Assembly: GCA_963575645.1 (NCBI GenBank)
Contig: OY754466.1
Location: 17,524,001 to 17,588,000, forward strand
Origin: Xanthostigma xanthostigma
Lineage: Eukaryota; Arthropoda; Insecta; Raphidioptera; Raphidiidae
Reading direction: 5' to 3'
Length of the DNA: 64,000 nt
A model generated the notes under the pieces. It searched no databases, had not been told where the DNA came from, and saw only the letters and a program-made list of their open reading frames with translations. The translations under genes and the position numbers were made by a program. Positions 11,201 to 21,296 of the stretch are shown here, in pieces; the stretch's first letter is position 1; each line of letters opens with the position of its first letter.

Positions 11201-14200
11201 CTGCACACGAGGCTAGAAACGCTGCTAGATTCCTTGCTAGATTTGCCTACTAGTTTTCTAGCGCTGGTTTTCTTGATTGCTGTTATGTGCTCGTTTCACA
11301 CGAGACATCTTTTCAAGCTAGTTTTGTGAATAAATCTGGTGCGCGTGCAGTGACAGTTCAAATATAAATACAGAGTAAAACGTGTCGTCTGTCTGACTCT
11401 GAGTAGAATGACGCCATGTTGGTTTGTGGGTGTTTGTTCAAGTCGCTCACGTGACAAGGTACTGCTTCCTGATTGGTTCTTGCTCGGGCCTAGCAAGGAA
11501 AATAGCCCCTGTTCTAATTTTAAAACCTATCTTGTGAGCTAGCAGGCCAGCCCGCAGTGACGTCATTTCCAGCTTCGTACCCAGCCTACCGGCCAGCAGA
11601 ACTACAGCGTTTCTAGCCTCATGTGCAGCAGCCTATACATCTGGCATGCATGTTGTGCGACGTCATTTGAATGACGTTTATTATTTTTAGAGGTTATGTT
11701 TGGTATTCCATTTAACAATGTTTATTGTGCGAGTAGTATTGTTTAGAGAAGACGCATGCGCATAAATAAAGTACTCGGGCGAGTCCATATTCTGTTAGAA
11801 AAGAGGTTACACGCGACAACAAACTTGACACGCGTCTTTCTGGTACATATATATGATTCAAATAGAGACTTAACATATAGTCAAAAGTCCGAATACTGAT
11901 CACTCAGCCGAATTGTACCGGATACATTTTTAGTTGTTACTCGATCAATTATATTAATAGAACTGAAAATTCATGTAGTAAATGGTATTGGTTCAGGAAC
12001 GTTCAACACAACGGTAGATATAAAACTGCGGCAGTGGGCGGAACAGGCTTTACCGGCGCGTTCAGTTGAAGCTGGTTGGGAGGCTTTGCAGGAGGAGTTT
12101 CGTAATTTTATGCAGAGAGCCCAACAGTCGCCGGACCATGATGACATTTTTGATAATCTTAAAAGCACGGTCGTCGACGACGCCATGCAACGTCACAGCT
12201 GGGAAGATAAGGTATGTTATTTAGTTGTGTTTGTTCTACCACAGATGACGTTAGAATACACTTAGATCATATATCTATTAATTTACTGTATGAATCATTG
12301 TCTATCTACTCAATGTGCGGTGGCCGGTGAGTGAATGCAACAAAGCGTATCGAAAATATATCTGCGTCTCTTTCTTCAATGTAATTCCCTGATTTTTCCG
12401 ATGATAGGATTGGTTGATGTACTTGCATTCAATCTGAATTAAGTATCTCTGTTTCAAAAACTTTGTCTTATTCTATGACGTTAATGACCATGGGCGTACC
12501 CAGATTTTAGTTCAGGAGAGGGCAAATTAAAAATTTCTTAAGCCGGGGCCCCCGTACTTGTTTTGCCCCCTGGGTACGCCCATGCTTATGGCTTAAAAAA
12601 AGACAGAAATATATCTTTGCACCTTAATGGTTCGATTTATATTCTACGTTGAAAAATAAGACACTTTTGTCTGAAACATTTTTTCGAATTTTGATTAGAT
12701 GGCGATGTAGATGACGGAGAAAAACCGTCAAACATGTCTGTTGTCATTTACAGCCCCTTCTACTCAACATTCGAAAAAATATTTCAGACAAAAGTGTCTT
12801 ATTTTTTAACGTAGAATACAAATCAGTAATAAAAATTAGGGGTACCCATTTAAAATTCCAAAGTTACCCTCGCCTCCAGGAGTTCAGTGTCGCTGAATAG
12901 ATTTTTTAAAAATACTGGACACGTGTTTTTTTGTTTTTTAATTCAACGTGCAATATTCGAAATAATTGACCGCCCCAGTATTTATGACACACCTGTAGAT
13001 ACTTCTTAATAAGGTACTGGACATGATGTATAGGAATCATCTATCTAAGTAAAGCGTGGTACCTTCGCATCTTTTACATTTTTTATGGTCTTACACGCAT
13101 ATTAAGTGTCTATTTCGAATAAAACTTACGAAAACAACAAAAAATCCAGTCACAGCGAATAGAGATCGGTTATAAATCAAGTAGATAATTTACTTTATTT
13201 AGAATTGTTCCGAGGCAAATTTGCGTGATTGCAGGCATCCGAAATGCTGAGAGTAATTCAACTCAATACGCTCGAGGATCGTTCCGTTAATGACAAAAGA
13301 GACTGGGATCTAGCGGTTAAATTTTTAGAAACGTCCGTCAAAGACAAACTGAAACAGACAGAACAGATGCTGCAACAAATGATGGGACCTTCGACTAAGG
13401 AAAGATGGTTATACTGGCAGTACCAGAGCGACGAACAAAACAAACGCAACAAAGTCAAATCGGAACTTGACAAAATTTTGTACTCTGACTACGTAAGTTT
13501 ATTTTTGTTTAATCATAAAAAAAAAATGTTGAGAACCACTGTCTTTAATCGTTGAAACGACGAAGTCTGTAACCAGGAGACCAAGCTTCCTATGCTTGCT
13601 GTGTTTCGAGACGCACAGTTTTCGTGCGCACGCGAGATGGCGCTGTTGTCACTACTTGGGAAAACTTCGGTTCGTTTCACCTGTTTTCGCCATAGTTACC
13701 AAAGTTGTTTAACTTCACAGACACAACACACATGTAAGCCATGAACGTGTGTGCGTTACCCAGTAGCTGACGCCATATTGGTTCATGCGACAGATATCGG
13801 TCCACCGCTACAGTTGAGCTGGATCTCCTGATTACAGACTTTGTGGTGGAAACGTATTTTTAAAGGCATGAACAGAGCAACAAAATGCGTTTTTAATTTG
13901 GGTTGAGCAATGAACTGTTCTTTATTAATTGTTTTTGTTTAGAAACACGGGCCGTCGTTAAGTTACGATGAATTAACAACGGTGCGGAAAAATATTCAAC
14001 GTTTGGGTGTCGACGTCGATACAGAATATATCCGTGACACTTGGCATCCCGTTTACAGGAGGCATTTCTTACAGCAAGCGTTGTCGAGAGCTTACGACTG
14101 CCGGAAAGGCTTTTATTTGTATCACCAACAAGGTGTCGACGCTGAGGTAAGTCGAACATTTAATAAAATTAAGGGAAATTAAACCGGTTAGTTTTAACTA

Positions 14201-17200
14201 GTGATGTGCCGGATATCCGTATCCGAGGGAGAAGAAAGATCCGTATCCGTTAGTTTTTGGGCGGATCTTTTACCTTATTAGTTTTCAATTCATAAATGAA
14301 ATTTTATATATATAGGTGATTAGGTAATAATGAAAAACTTAAATTCCGTTCAGATCATTTTTTATTTTTATTTTTTAAAATCGTATTTGGCACCTTTATA
14401 TTGCAAACATTTATTGTAGTGAGTACCATACCAATAGTACATAAATCAAAGGTACTAAAAAACTATCTGTATAATGAGATATTGCACATCGATCTTTGGA
14501 AAGAGACAATCTATTATGAGAGTTAACTCGTAAAGAGGTCAATAACTTTTTCCCATGACAGATAGTCTCTTTCCAAAGGTCGATGTGCAATATTTACCGC
14601 CGCGTACTCTAAGAAAGTTAAAATCTGTATCCGTATCCGCGGATATACATTTTTAACGATCCGGCACATCACTAGTTTTAACTTAGTTGACTGTAAGTCG
14701 GAAGCCAATTCTCTTCTTTCATTCTTGATTAAGTTTGATTTAAATGTATCCAAATGGACTGTACATCTAGGGACAAATGTGTCCTCAGAAATGGAGCGCG
14801 AAACCAGTAAATCTGTCTTTTCCTACAGGTTTATTTTATATGCAATCTTAGCGCTCTGTCTCTCTCGTATTTGAAACATCGATTAATACAGTTCTAAACT
14901 AGCAACCTTAAAATTTAATTTAATCTTAAATATACTTAAGAAAGTACCCTCGATAAATGAATTAACAAACAGAAAATTACGAAAATTTGCAAATATGTCA
15001 AAACCTTTTCAAAAATGACTCAGTTAAATTTTTGTGATTTTTGGTTGACTTTGAAAAAAGATATTGATAATTTTATTTCGCTGCACTTAACATGAAGTCT
15101 TATGGAAATCTATGATTTTGACGCACTCCATCATTTATTACGTTGGAATTGACAAACAGATTTTGATAAAATTTTCAGGAAATATAAACGAATATTCTAT
15201 GAACATTTTTCTTTTTCCAAAACGTATAAAGCTTGCTTATGTTAATAGAAATAACTAAAACAAAGCCGAGCTTTTTAGCAATTCATAAGCATGGCAACAC
15301 CGCAATATTATAGTTTGTGGCGCGTCATTCAAACGTAAGTTACGAAACTGCAGCAGTTTTGATATCGTAAAAACATACGTAAATTGAGTAAATGCTAAAA
15401 GCATAGTATTCCAAAAAAATGATAGTATATTATTATTTCCGAAATGACAGGAATAAAGAAAAGCATTTTCATAAATTAATGCGAATTTGACACCGCGTGC
15501 TGACTTATGCTGCGTACATAAGCACTTGTAACTATGGCAAGGCATGCGGTTTTGCCAAATTATATACTACGTTACTCAAGTAAAAGACTGAAATTCTTTG
15601 ACTTACTGCGTACTGAGGGTACTTCCTTAAGAAAAACAAAAATGACTGAAATTCGAATTGTAATTTCATATACAGAGTCCACAACGCCCACATGTAAATC
15701 CTGGTTCCATGATTCTTGATCCTCCGACGAAATTTCCCCGACAAAATATCCCTATCGTTCACCCTGGAATTGTTTTTTTTTTTAAACTCCCCCTTTCACC
15801 CTTCCCGTTTCACTGCGAAACAATTCGCATACCCCTTTATCGTTCACCTCGGAATTACAATTCTCATACCCCTTTATGGCCGGGGATATTTTGCCTGATA
15901 TCGTAAATCCTTTGTTCAAATTTTGATGCCAATCAATGTTACCAGTACCCAGTGTAAAAATATATTCAATTTTCTTGTATTTTTTTGTTTTCATTTTTTT
16001 TTAGGTTGAATGCTGTGATATTATTTTGTTTTGGAGAATACAACAGATGCTTAAAGTTACTGCGAATGCTCTCAGACAGCAAGTTATGAACAGAGAAGGT
16101 TGGTAACAGTTGAAAGGAATATGATTAAGTTTTTTTACTTCCCGCTATGGACGATTTACAAAAAAATGTTAAATTATTGGTTTCGGTCCTGTTCTCGAAA
16201 ATCGAGTTTTCATCAGATCCCGGCGTTTTGGGGTCCTAGGAAACTATTCTGACTATTTTTAGATGGACGTCTGTATGTGTGTGTGTGTGTATAAACAAAT
16301 TTTTGTCGAATTTTGTCAATCAACCGATTGAGATTGACTTGGGACATTCGATTGATTAGATTTTGGAGTCATCCGGTAAAAAAAATTCAACATTTTTGTT
16401 TAACACTATTTGTACTTTTTTTTGCAGCGAGAAGATTAGACAAAGAAATTAAAGAGGTATTAGAAGATTACAGTCAAGATTCAGAAAAGAAAGAACGGTT
16501 ATTAACAGGGAGACGAGTTACTTTAGCCGAAGAATTAAGTAAGCTTAGATTTTATTTACTTTTTCAAGTGTAGCTTCTTTATACGAGTTCTGGCCGTTTA
16601 ACGTTCGATTTAAACATTTTTTACCCATTCCCTCTATAAAATAGCTGCTTTAAGGCATGTTAGGTGACTCATTTCGCCCTAGTGCTATAATGAAAAACAG
16701 AAGTTAACGCGAATAGTAATTTTCATAAGCTACATATAAGAAATGACTGTCAAAAATGTTAAAAATACTGAAAATGACGTGAAAAGTAACTATTTTATAA
16801 GGTGGTATGACAAAAAAACCATACATATCTCGCACGCAATGATATTCCGACTCGCGTGACTGTTCAAACTCGCTGTCTCTCGTTTTTACGAATAGTGAAC
16901 CACATTACGCAACCGGATATACAATCTGTGATGGCGATAATGATGTAACCATGGCAACGAAAAACAAATACAGTCGAACCTCGATAAGTCAAAAACTCGA
17001 AAAAAAGTTTTTTCCCTTCCCGTCAAGCCCCAAAACCTCCATTATTCGAAATCTCAACTCTCTATAGGTCTAAATATTCAGCGAGTCCCTACAAGCCATT
17101 TAGGTACATATTTTCCTTCCAGATCGCTGGCCGAACTGTTATATGAGCTATATTAGTTATATGATTCTCCTTTGTTTGGTTACTAGTGACATCTATTTAA

Positions 17201-17363
17201 CTGTAGTTAATTTTTATGCTAACTTCTAGGTTTTTATAATATTATTGACTTCGAAGTAAAATATTGATTTTTATTCTTATTTTGTTATTTTCTTTTAGAA
17301 CGAGTTCGACAGATACAAGAAAAATTAGAAGAATTTATTCAAGCATTAAATAAGGAAAAATAA
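1657..17363 (+). CDS. Opa1: OPA1, mitochondrial dynamin-like GTPase (complete, 21 exons)
   Basis: Exons: 1657-1685, 1759-2008, 2115-2250, 4500-4625, 5382-5426, 5984-6058, 6218-6378, 6576-6763, 6839-7029, 8778-8827, 8899-8997, 9122-9253, 9383-9528, 10036-10197, 10917-11104, 11997-12211, 13235-13492, 13943-14146, 16005-16098, 16428-16538, 17299-17363. Joined, they keep one frame for 974 residues; human OPA1 is of similar length. OPA1 fuses mitochondrial inner membranes and shapes cristae from the intermembrane space. The product starts with a basic presequence, then a membrane segment near residues 78-90, a coiled coil (221-274), a dynamin GTPase domain with GDQSSGKTS (from 308), DLPG (411) and TKVD (480), the stalk, and a GED-like C-terminus ending IQALNKEK. 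The start ATG has A at -3 and G at +4. All introns are GT-AG except intron 6, which is GC-AG. Identity is certain; the 5' UTR and splice forms are not. Confidence 0.96.
2663..3080 (+). mobile_element. MITE-like element, family A copy 1
   Basis: Begins TGGTTGTCTGTAAAGTCGG and ends ATAAGACGTTATCACGTCA. Two more copies, in opposite orientation, occur at 36231-36463 and 38492-38684 in Notch introns. The shared blocks ACGTGATAACGTATTCCGC and the GTGCGTGCAGCCGGTG segment define the family. No transposase is seen. Confidence 0.65.
3994..4232. mobile_element. Degenerate inverted-repeat element
   Basis: GAGAAAGTGTCCTCAGCTAA near the left is roughly the reverse complement of TTAATTGCGGACACTTTCAC near the right. 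The outer ends CATGCATAGAGATATA and TATATCTATGGATCCATG also pair. Decayed, without visible target duplication. Confidence 0.4.
5382..5426 (+). CDS. Opa1: OPA1 exon 5: 45-nt exon, phase 1-1
   Basis: Strong acceptor (CTTTCTTTTTGTTCAG) and donor (GTAAAT) frame [15 protein letters not shown]. It lies between the anchor and the coiled coil, where vertebrate OPA1 has its alternatively spliced exons and processing sites. Its length is a multiple of three and both ends are phase 1, so it could be skipped without a frameshift. Exon 6 (5984-6058, 75 nt) is likewise phase 1-1. Confidence 0.75.
6059..6217 (+). other. OPA1 intron 6, a GC-AG intron
   Basis: Exon 6 ends CAAG at 6058, followed by GCAAGT, the classical GC-donor consensus. 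The acceptor is CTTGTAG at 6217. Only this donor keeps the frame. The nearest GT (6063-6064) would add four bases and shift it. Confidence 0.8.
6218..6378 (+). CDS. Opa1: OPA1 exon 7: coiled-coil region
   Basis: Encodes a charged helix, including [18 protein letters not shown], that matches the coiled coil before the GTPase domain in OPA1 proteins, ending in a basic stretch (PIKKIK). It joins [12 protein letters not shown] in exon 8, reproducing the family junction closely. Confidence 0.92.
6471..6575 (+). other. Opa1: Possible 35-codon extension of OPA1 exon 8 (alternative acceptor)
   Basis: Exon 8 has a strong acceptor at 6575 (GATCGTTTTCAG). A second acceptor-like site (ACATGTTTAG) ends at 6470. 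The 105 bases between them are open in the OPA1 frame and encode a Ser/Arg/Lys-rich insert beginning [14 protein letters not shown], placed between the coiled coil and the GTPase domain. Using it would add 35 residues without a frameshift. The upstream site has a weak pyrimidine tract. The insert could also be chance reading through an intron. Confidence 0.35.
6576..9528 (+). CDS. Opa1: OPA1 exons 8-13: GTPase (G) domain
   Basis: Six exons (6576-6763, 6839-7029, 8778-8827, 8899-8997, 9122-9253, 9383-9528). They carry the P-loop GDQSSGKTS, the switch-I region with MMTR, G3 DLPG, the block [19 protein letters not shown], and G4 TKVD, followed by [17 protein letters not shown] and an FFKNSKLFK end. 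All catalytic motifs are intact, so an active GTPase is expected. Intron 9 (7030-8777) holds two transposon-like insertions. Confidence 0.94.
7576..8020. mobile_element. hAT-type MITE with 8-bp target duplication (OPA1 intron 9)
   Basis: Terminal inverted repeats CAGTGCTCCGCAACC ... GGTTGCGGAGCACTG are flanked on both sides by ATGTAGTC (7568-7575 and 8021-8028). Eight-base duplications and CAGTG ends are typical of hAT transposons. The inside repeats phrases such as CGGCACACC and has no transposase, so it is non-autonomous. Confidence 0.85.
8462..8720 (+). mobile_element. MITE-like element, family B copy 1
   Basis: About 255 bp, with imperfect terminal repeats TAATCAGGATATCCAGCT and AGCTAGGTCTCCTGGTTA. 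It is the inverted copy of 13563-13841 in intron 17. It includes GCGCCATCTCGCGTGCG and GAACCAATATGGCGTCA. Confidence 0.65.
9603..9650 (+). other. Opa1: Candidate 48-nt cassette exon of OPA1
   Basis: Inside intron 13, a long pyrimidine tract (TTCCTTTGTTTTCCAATTCC) ends in AG at 9602 and is followed by 48 open bases and an AG|GTAAAA donor. Both ends are phase 2, matching the flanking exons. Inclusion would place [15 protein letters not shown] plus an Arg between KLFK and [13 protein letters not shown], just after the GTPase domain. Frame, phase and both splice sites fit, but I know of no such insert in other OPA1 proteins. Confidence 0.45.
10036..14146 (+). CDS. Opa1: OPA1 exons 14-18: stalk and membrane-contact region
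   Basis: Exons 10036-10197, 10917-11104, 11997-12211, 13235-13492 and 13943-14146. Recognisable family blocks are [92 protein letters not shown] and [12 protein letters not shown]. These form the helical stalk and paddle in OPA1 structures. Introns 15-17 carry several short inverted-repeat elements. Confidence 0.93.
10232..10288 (+). repeat. Solo element end shared with 57451-57507
   Basis: ATTGGTCGATAATTTTATTT, then ATTGAAGAG, then CTAATCAGACGTTAATCAAA recurs almost exactly in the Notch intron. A single arm of that element remains here, or both carry the same repeat end. Confidence 0.6.
11195..11633 (+). mobile_element. MITE-like element, family C copy 1 (OPA1 intron 15)
   Basis: Terminal repeats GCTGCACACGAGGCTAGAAA ... 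TTTCTAGCCTCATGTGCAGC, with internal repeats of GCTAG words. A near-complete inverted copy lies at 39119-39547 and a diverged one at 58519-58960. No coding capacity seen. Confidence 0.75.
12264..12592 (+). repeat. Interspersed repeat, family D copy 1 (OPA1 intron 16)
   Basis: Matches 45050-45358 in reverse orientation over about 300 bp. The right part (from about 12485) is a small fold-back bounded by CATGGGCGTACCCAG and CTGGGTACGCCCATG. Confidence 0.65.
12641..12817. mobile_element. Fold-back MITE (OPA1 intron 16)
   Basis: Arms of about 50 bp: ATTCTACGTTGAAAAATAAG with ACACTTTTGTCTGAAA on the left, and their reverse complement on the right ending AACGTAGAAT. It stands directly after the family D repeat. 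Confidence 0.7.
13563..13841 (-). mobile_element. MITE-like element, family B copy 2 (OPA1 intron 17)
   Basis: Ends AAGTCTGTAACCAGGAGACC and GGATCTCCTGATTACAGACT are inverted repeats. The body is the reverse complement of the intron 9 copy at 8462-8720. The terminal repeats are better preserved here. Confidence 0.7.
14199..14674. mobile_element. hAT-type MITE, 8-bp target duplication (OPA1 intron 18)
   Basis: Ends TAGTGATGTGCCGGATA ... TCCGGCACATCACTA, flanked by GTTTTAAC on both sides (14191-14198, 14675-14682). An internal hairpin pairs ATTGCACATCGATCTTTGGA with its right-hand partner. A second copy is at 33142-33683. Confidence 0.88.
14675..16004 (+). other. OPA1 intron 18, right part
   Basis: AT-rich. 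Several short open frames occur on both strands, but none has a recognisable domain or a splice context that would join OPA1. I see no gene or clear repeat. Confidence 0.6.
16005..17363 (+). CDS. Opa1: OPA1 exons 19-21: C-terminal GED-like region and stop
   Basis: Exons 16005-16098 ([20 protein letters not shown]), 16428-16538 ([20 protein letters not shown], then [13 protein letters not shown]) and 17299-17363 ([23 protein letters not shown] at 17361-17363). This helical end folds back on the GTPase domain in dynamins. The final block matches the conserved OPA1 terminus. Confidence 0.94.
16972..17140 (+). mobile_element. Left end of a pogo/Tigger-like element (OPA1 intron 20)
   Basis: TACAGTCGAACCTCGATAAG and the following bases resemble the left terminus of the element at 48931-49287 (CAGTAAAACC... 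AAGTCGAA), including the shared CCCTTCCC and TATTCGAAAT blocks. No matching right end, so truncated. Confidence 0.5.
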
Positions 17364-17395
17364 TGTAACTAGTCATTTAATTTTTAATTCTGTAC

Positions 17396-17401
17396 AATAA
17401 A
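17396..17401 (+). terminator. OPA1 poly(A) signal
   Basis: AATAAA 33 bases after the stop, followed by a T-rich stretch (CGTTTTTGTTTTTTAC). This gives a very short 3' UTR. Confidence 0.65.
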
Positions 17402-17485
17402 AACATGTAATGTCATTACGTTTTTGTTTTTTACTCTAAAATAAAAACCTGTCATTTAATTTTCCCGCCGATTTCAATTGGGATC

Positions 17486-17640
17486 TAATGGCGTTTTCGG
17501 CATCGAGATCTGCCCCGGGGCAGGACAGGCCGAATGGGTAACTATTGATTAAAGAAATTTGTTCATTGTTTATTTAACCAATAGTTACCCATTCGGTCTG
17601 TCCTGCCCCAGGGCAGTTCTCGATGCAGAGAACGCCATTA
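17486..17640. repeat. Long inverted repeat just after OPA1
   Basis: Two arms of about 62 bp, TAATGGCGTT... to GGGTAACTATTG and its near-perfect reverse complement, are separated by about 30 AT-rich bases. The arms are far more GC-rich (GCCCCGGGGCAGGACAGG) than the neighbourhood. It begins 85 bases after the OPA1 poly(A) signal. Confidence 0.8.
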
Positions 17641-17670
17641 TATTGTGTATTATTTTTTATTTATTAATTG

Positions 17671-19320
17671 TCGAAAATCGACTAAAACGCGATTTTTCCC
17701 ATAGCCTTAGTTATTTTGTGGTTTTTTTAAGACAATTTTGGACAATGTCTCCGATCCGATTCAAATTCGGTAGGCTATTGTAAAATGACACGCTGAAGTC
17801 ACCGAGCCCCTTCGTTGCTTCGTATCATTTACCGTTTCGAAGATAGACCCTTTCAAATTGCTTTTCTGGAAAGTCTGGAATACGTATCGGATGCATTTAA
17901 AATTCGGTGTACTGATAGAAAACGACACGCTGAATTCAATGAGCGCACCCGGAGGTCTGTATCTATAACTGTTTCGGAGATATAGGCGTTCGAAGGTTGC
18001 TTCGGTGTTTAAAAACACTTTAAATGTCCTCCGAACCAAAAGTTGAGCTTATTTTTTGATTCGGAGTGTCATTTTAAGTTAGTATAAGCCGTCTGGATCA
18101 GAAAAGCGAGTTATTGGAAAATGTCGAAAATCGACTAAAAACGCGATTTTTCCCATAGTATAGCCTTAGTTTTTTTGTGATTTTTTTAAGACAATTTTGG
18201 ACAATGTCTCCGATCCGATTCAAATTCGGTAGGCTTATGTAAAATGACACGCTGAAGTCACCGAGCCCCTTCGTTGCTTCGTATCATTTACCGTTTCGAA
18301 GATAGACCCGTTCGAATTGCTTTTCTGGGAAGTCTGGAATACGCATCGGATACATTTAAATTTCGGTGTACTGATAGAAAACGACATGCTGAATTCAATG
18401 AGCGCACCCGGAAGTCTGTATCTATTACCGTTTCGGAGATATTGACGTTTAAATGTTTCTTCTACTTTGAAATTCACTATAAAAGCCCACAGGACCTAAA
18501 GTTGAGCTTAATTTTTGATTCGGAGTGTCATTCAGTGTTAGTATAAGCCGTTTGGACCTGAAAAGCGAGTTATTGGAAAATCTTGAAAATCGACTAAAAA
18601 CGCGATTTTTCCCATAGTATAGCCTTAGTTTTTTTGTGATTTTTTTAAGACAATTTTGGACAATGTCTCCGATCCGATTCAAATTCGGTAGGCTTATGTA
18701 AAATGACACGCTGAAGTCACCGAGCCCCTTCGTTGCTTCGTATCATTTACCGTTTCGAAGATAGACCCGTTCGAATTGCTTTTCTGGGAAGTCTGGAATA
18801 CGCATCGGATACATTTAAATTTCGGTGTACTGATAGAAAACGACATGCTGAATTCAATGAGCGCACCCGGAAGTCTGTATCTATTACCGTTTCGGAGATA
18901 TTGACGTTTAAATGTTTCTTCTACTTTGAAATTCACTATAAAAGCCCACAGGACCTAAAGTTGAGCTTAATTTTTGATTCGGAGTGTCATTCAGTGTTAG
19001 TATAAGCCGTTTGGACCTGAAAAGCGAGTTATTGGAAAATCTTGAAAATCGACTAAAAACGCGATTTTTCCCATAGTATAGCCTTAGTTTTTTTGTGATT
19101 TTTTTAAGACAATTTTGGACAATGTCTCCGATCCGATTCAAATTCGGTAGGCTATTGTAAAATGCCACGCTGAAGTCACCGAGCCCCTCCGTTGCTTCGT
19201 ATCACTTACCGTTTCGAAGATAGACCCGTTCGAAGTGCTTTTCTGGAAAGTCTGGAATACGCATCGGATGCGTTTAAATTTCTGTGTACTGATAGAAAAC
19301 GACACGCTTAATTCAATGAT
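17671..19320. repeat. Tandem array of about 459-bp units (3.6 copies)
   Basis: Unit starts (TCGAAAATCGACTAAAA or TTGAAAATCGACTAAAA) fall at 17671, 18124, 18583 and 19042. Units 2 and 3 are almost identical. Unit 1 and the truncated unit 4 differ more and fade at about 19320. Each unit has a weaker internal repeat of about 136 bp (AAAATGACACGCTGAAGTCA versus AAAACGACATGCTGAATTCA). The open frames inside simply repeat with the array and are not a gene. Confidence 0.9.
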
Positions 19321-20588
19321 ATTCGGATATCTATAACCATAACAATAAATTTGAAATTTTTTTTAGAGTTATTACGGAAATATATTCGTTTCGGATGGAT
19401 ACAGTCTGAAAAAATAGTACTTAATCAACATATGACAGCAAATTAATACTATGTTTTTTGAGCTCTTCCGAGCAAAGCTCAGTCGCCCAGATATTGAGTT
19501 TTTTTTTTTAATTAACGGAAGTCGGCTTATCACCGAGAACACCGCAGCCTCTTGGGCTTATTGTGCCAATCTCTTATATCACTTGATCCAGTATCCTCGT
19601 TCCTTGCACTAGCTTGTGCAGTCCATGGACTAGGTGATTGATATTAGATACTGAGTTAATAAAAAAACAAACTTATATAAATTGAAATTTTATTTATAAT
19701 ACAGTTATTTTTGTTTACAAAATAATATAAAATACTCCATATTCTAAAAGCATGCTCTTAGGCACCTAGCAGATACTTGTTTTGAAAAAAAAAATGTTAC
19801 AATATTTCTTATTAAAAACTTAAAAACAATAAGCTTAATTCAGTACTTTTTACAAGATTATTTAAATCAGATACAGCAGTCAATTAAAGAAAATTTACTT
19901 TACTGAAAAAGGCTGCAAAAAAAACAGAACTTTCACACGATTTAAAACAAAAAAGATGTATTTGAATTTTTATGAAAAATTGCTATATTTCGGCACAAAT
20001 AAAGACAGAGAAATCTTAACAAAATCAACGAATGTACGGAACAAGCAAATAAAACTTTAGGAAAACACTTTTTGAAAAATCAGCTTCTCATTTTTGTTCA
20101 TACTTCATATTATGATAAAAATCACACTGTTTTATTTTACGTTTGTAGGACAAACATTTGAATCTCAATCGAAGAATCTCGTTGGAGATTCTTTTCTGTG
20201 CTATTATATATACACATTTAAACAGCGTATGTGTGTATCAATCGCGGTGTACCTCTGGAGCTAAATGAGTGAAAAAGATAGCAATAATTGCGTTAGCTAT
20301 TCCGTCTTTGTTCAACAACACATAGCAAGACGGGCCAAAAAGAGACATATTATGTGTAGAAAACACAAGTTAAAAAAATGATATGCGCTGTTCCAAACAT
20401 AAAACAAAAGAACTAAGAAAAACTGTAATTTTCAAATTGTCATTTGAGACGAAATATAACAATTATTTAGTATTAAACAGTTGATACTATCACAAGACTG
20501 ATTACTGGCTAGATTTGACAATATCAACTTTTTTTGTATAAGTAATCTATAAAAAAATATCTTATTTTACAATTTTCTACAAACACTT

Positions 20589-20650
20589 AGGCCTAGCACA
20601 CATGAAGAGCGTCCAACGCGCGTTGAACGCTCTTCATGTGTGCTAGGCCT
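20589..20650. repeat. 62-bp palindrome
   Basis: AGGCCTAGCACACATGAAGA on the left mirrors TCTTCATGTGTGCTAGGCCT on the right with no spacer. Centre AACGCGCGTT, one mismatched pair. It can form a cruciform or an RNA hairpin. Confidence 0.9.
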
Positions 20651-21033
20651 TAAACGCATATGTTTTCTGGTATACGTTCGAATATTAACTATTTGTCATG
20701 TTCGTACCAGCAGTAACTAAAAATAAAATAAAAAATAGTACTCTTTACTTTGTAGCTTTTTGAAATGTCCGCTAAAAACATCACTTCCGCGACACACTCT
20801 CGTAATATTTCAAAGGTCAGAACTTATTTGGGAAAGCGGCGCCAGTAAAGATCTTTCCACACCAGAAATGAACTGAAAATATTTTTTCAATGGGCAAATT
20901 AATCGATTTTATAAAGATAATTTTCGTATGAGAAATTTTGAAATAACTTGGTACTTTGTGAACGAAAAGTATAGTTAACATTCAGACACAACCTTAAAAC
21001 TCAGCTTTTAGTTTCAGAATTTGTCATACAGGC

Positions 21034-21296
21034 TTAGAGTAGTATCATTTAGAGAAGATAGTAGCGTCATTTCTGTGTACAAACTACAAACAAGTGTCGG
21101 GTCGGATGGTTCTATGTTTTCTAACAAGGGGCGGCTATGGTCATTTAGTTGTTGGTCGCTACCATTAATCGTACAGATACCGCCTATGATTGCCTTTGAA
21201 ATTGCTAATCACGCCGCTACTGATCGCTTTTCCTCCTCTTCTTACTCCGCAGATTCCACACCTTGCAAACATCTTCTCTAAATGACACTACTCTTA
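21034..21296. mobile_element. Short inverted-repeat element (MITE-like)
   Basis: Left end AGAGTAGTATCATTTAGAGA and right end TCTCTAAATGACACTACTCT are inverted copies about 260 bp apart. The interior is more GC-rich than its surroundings and has no transposase. Confidence 0.65.

Noticed and set aside
16260-16295. GT microsatellite as a regulatory element
   Set aside because: A short (TG)n run near 16275-16291 is common in introns and has no supporting context.
18235-19168. Repeated 80-90 residue frames on both strands
   Set aside because: They recur exactly with the 459-bp tandem units and have no domain, start context or codon bias.
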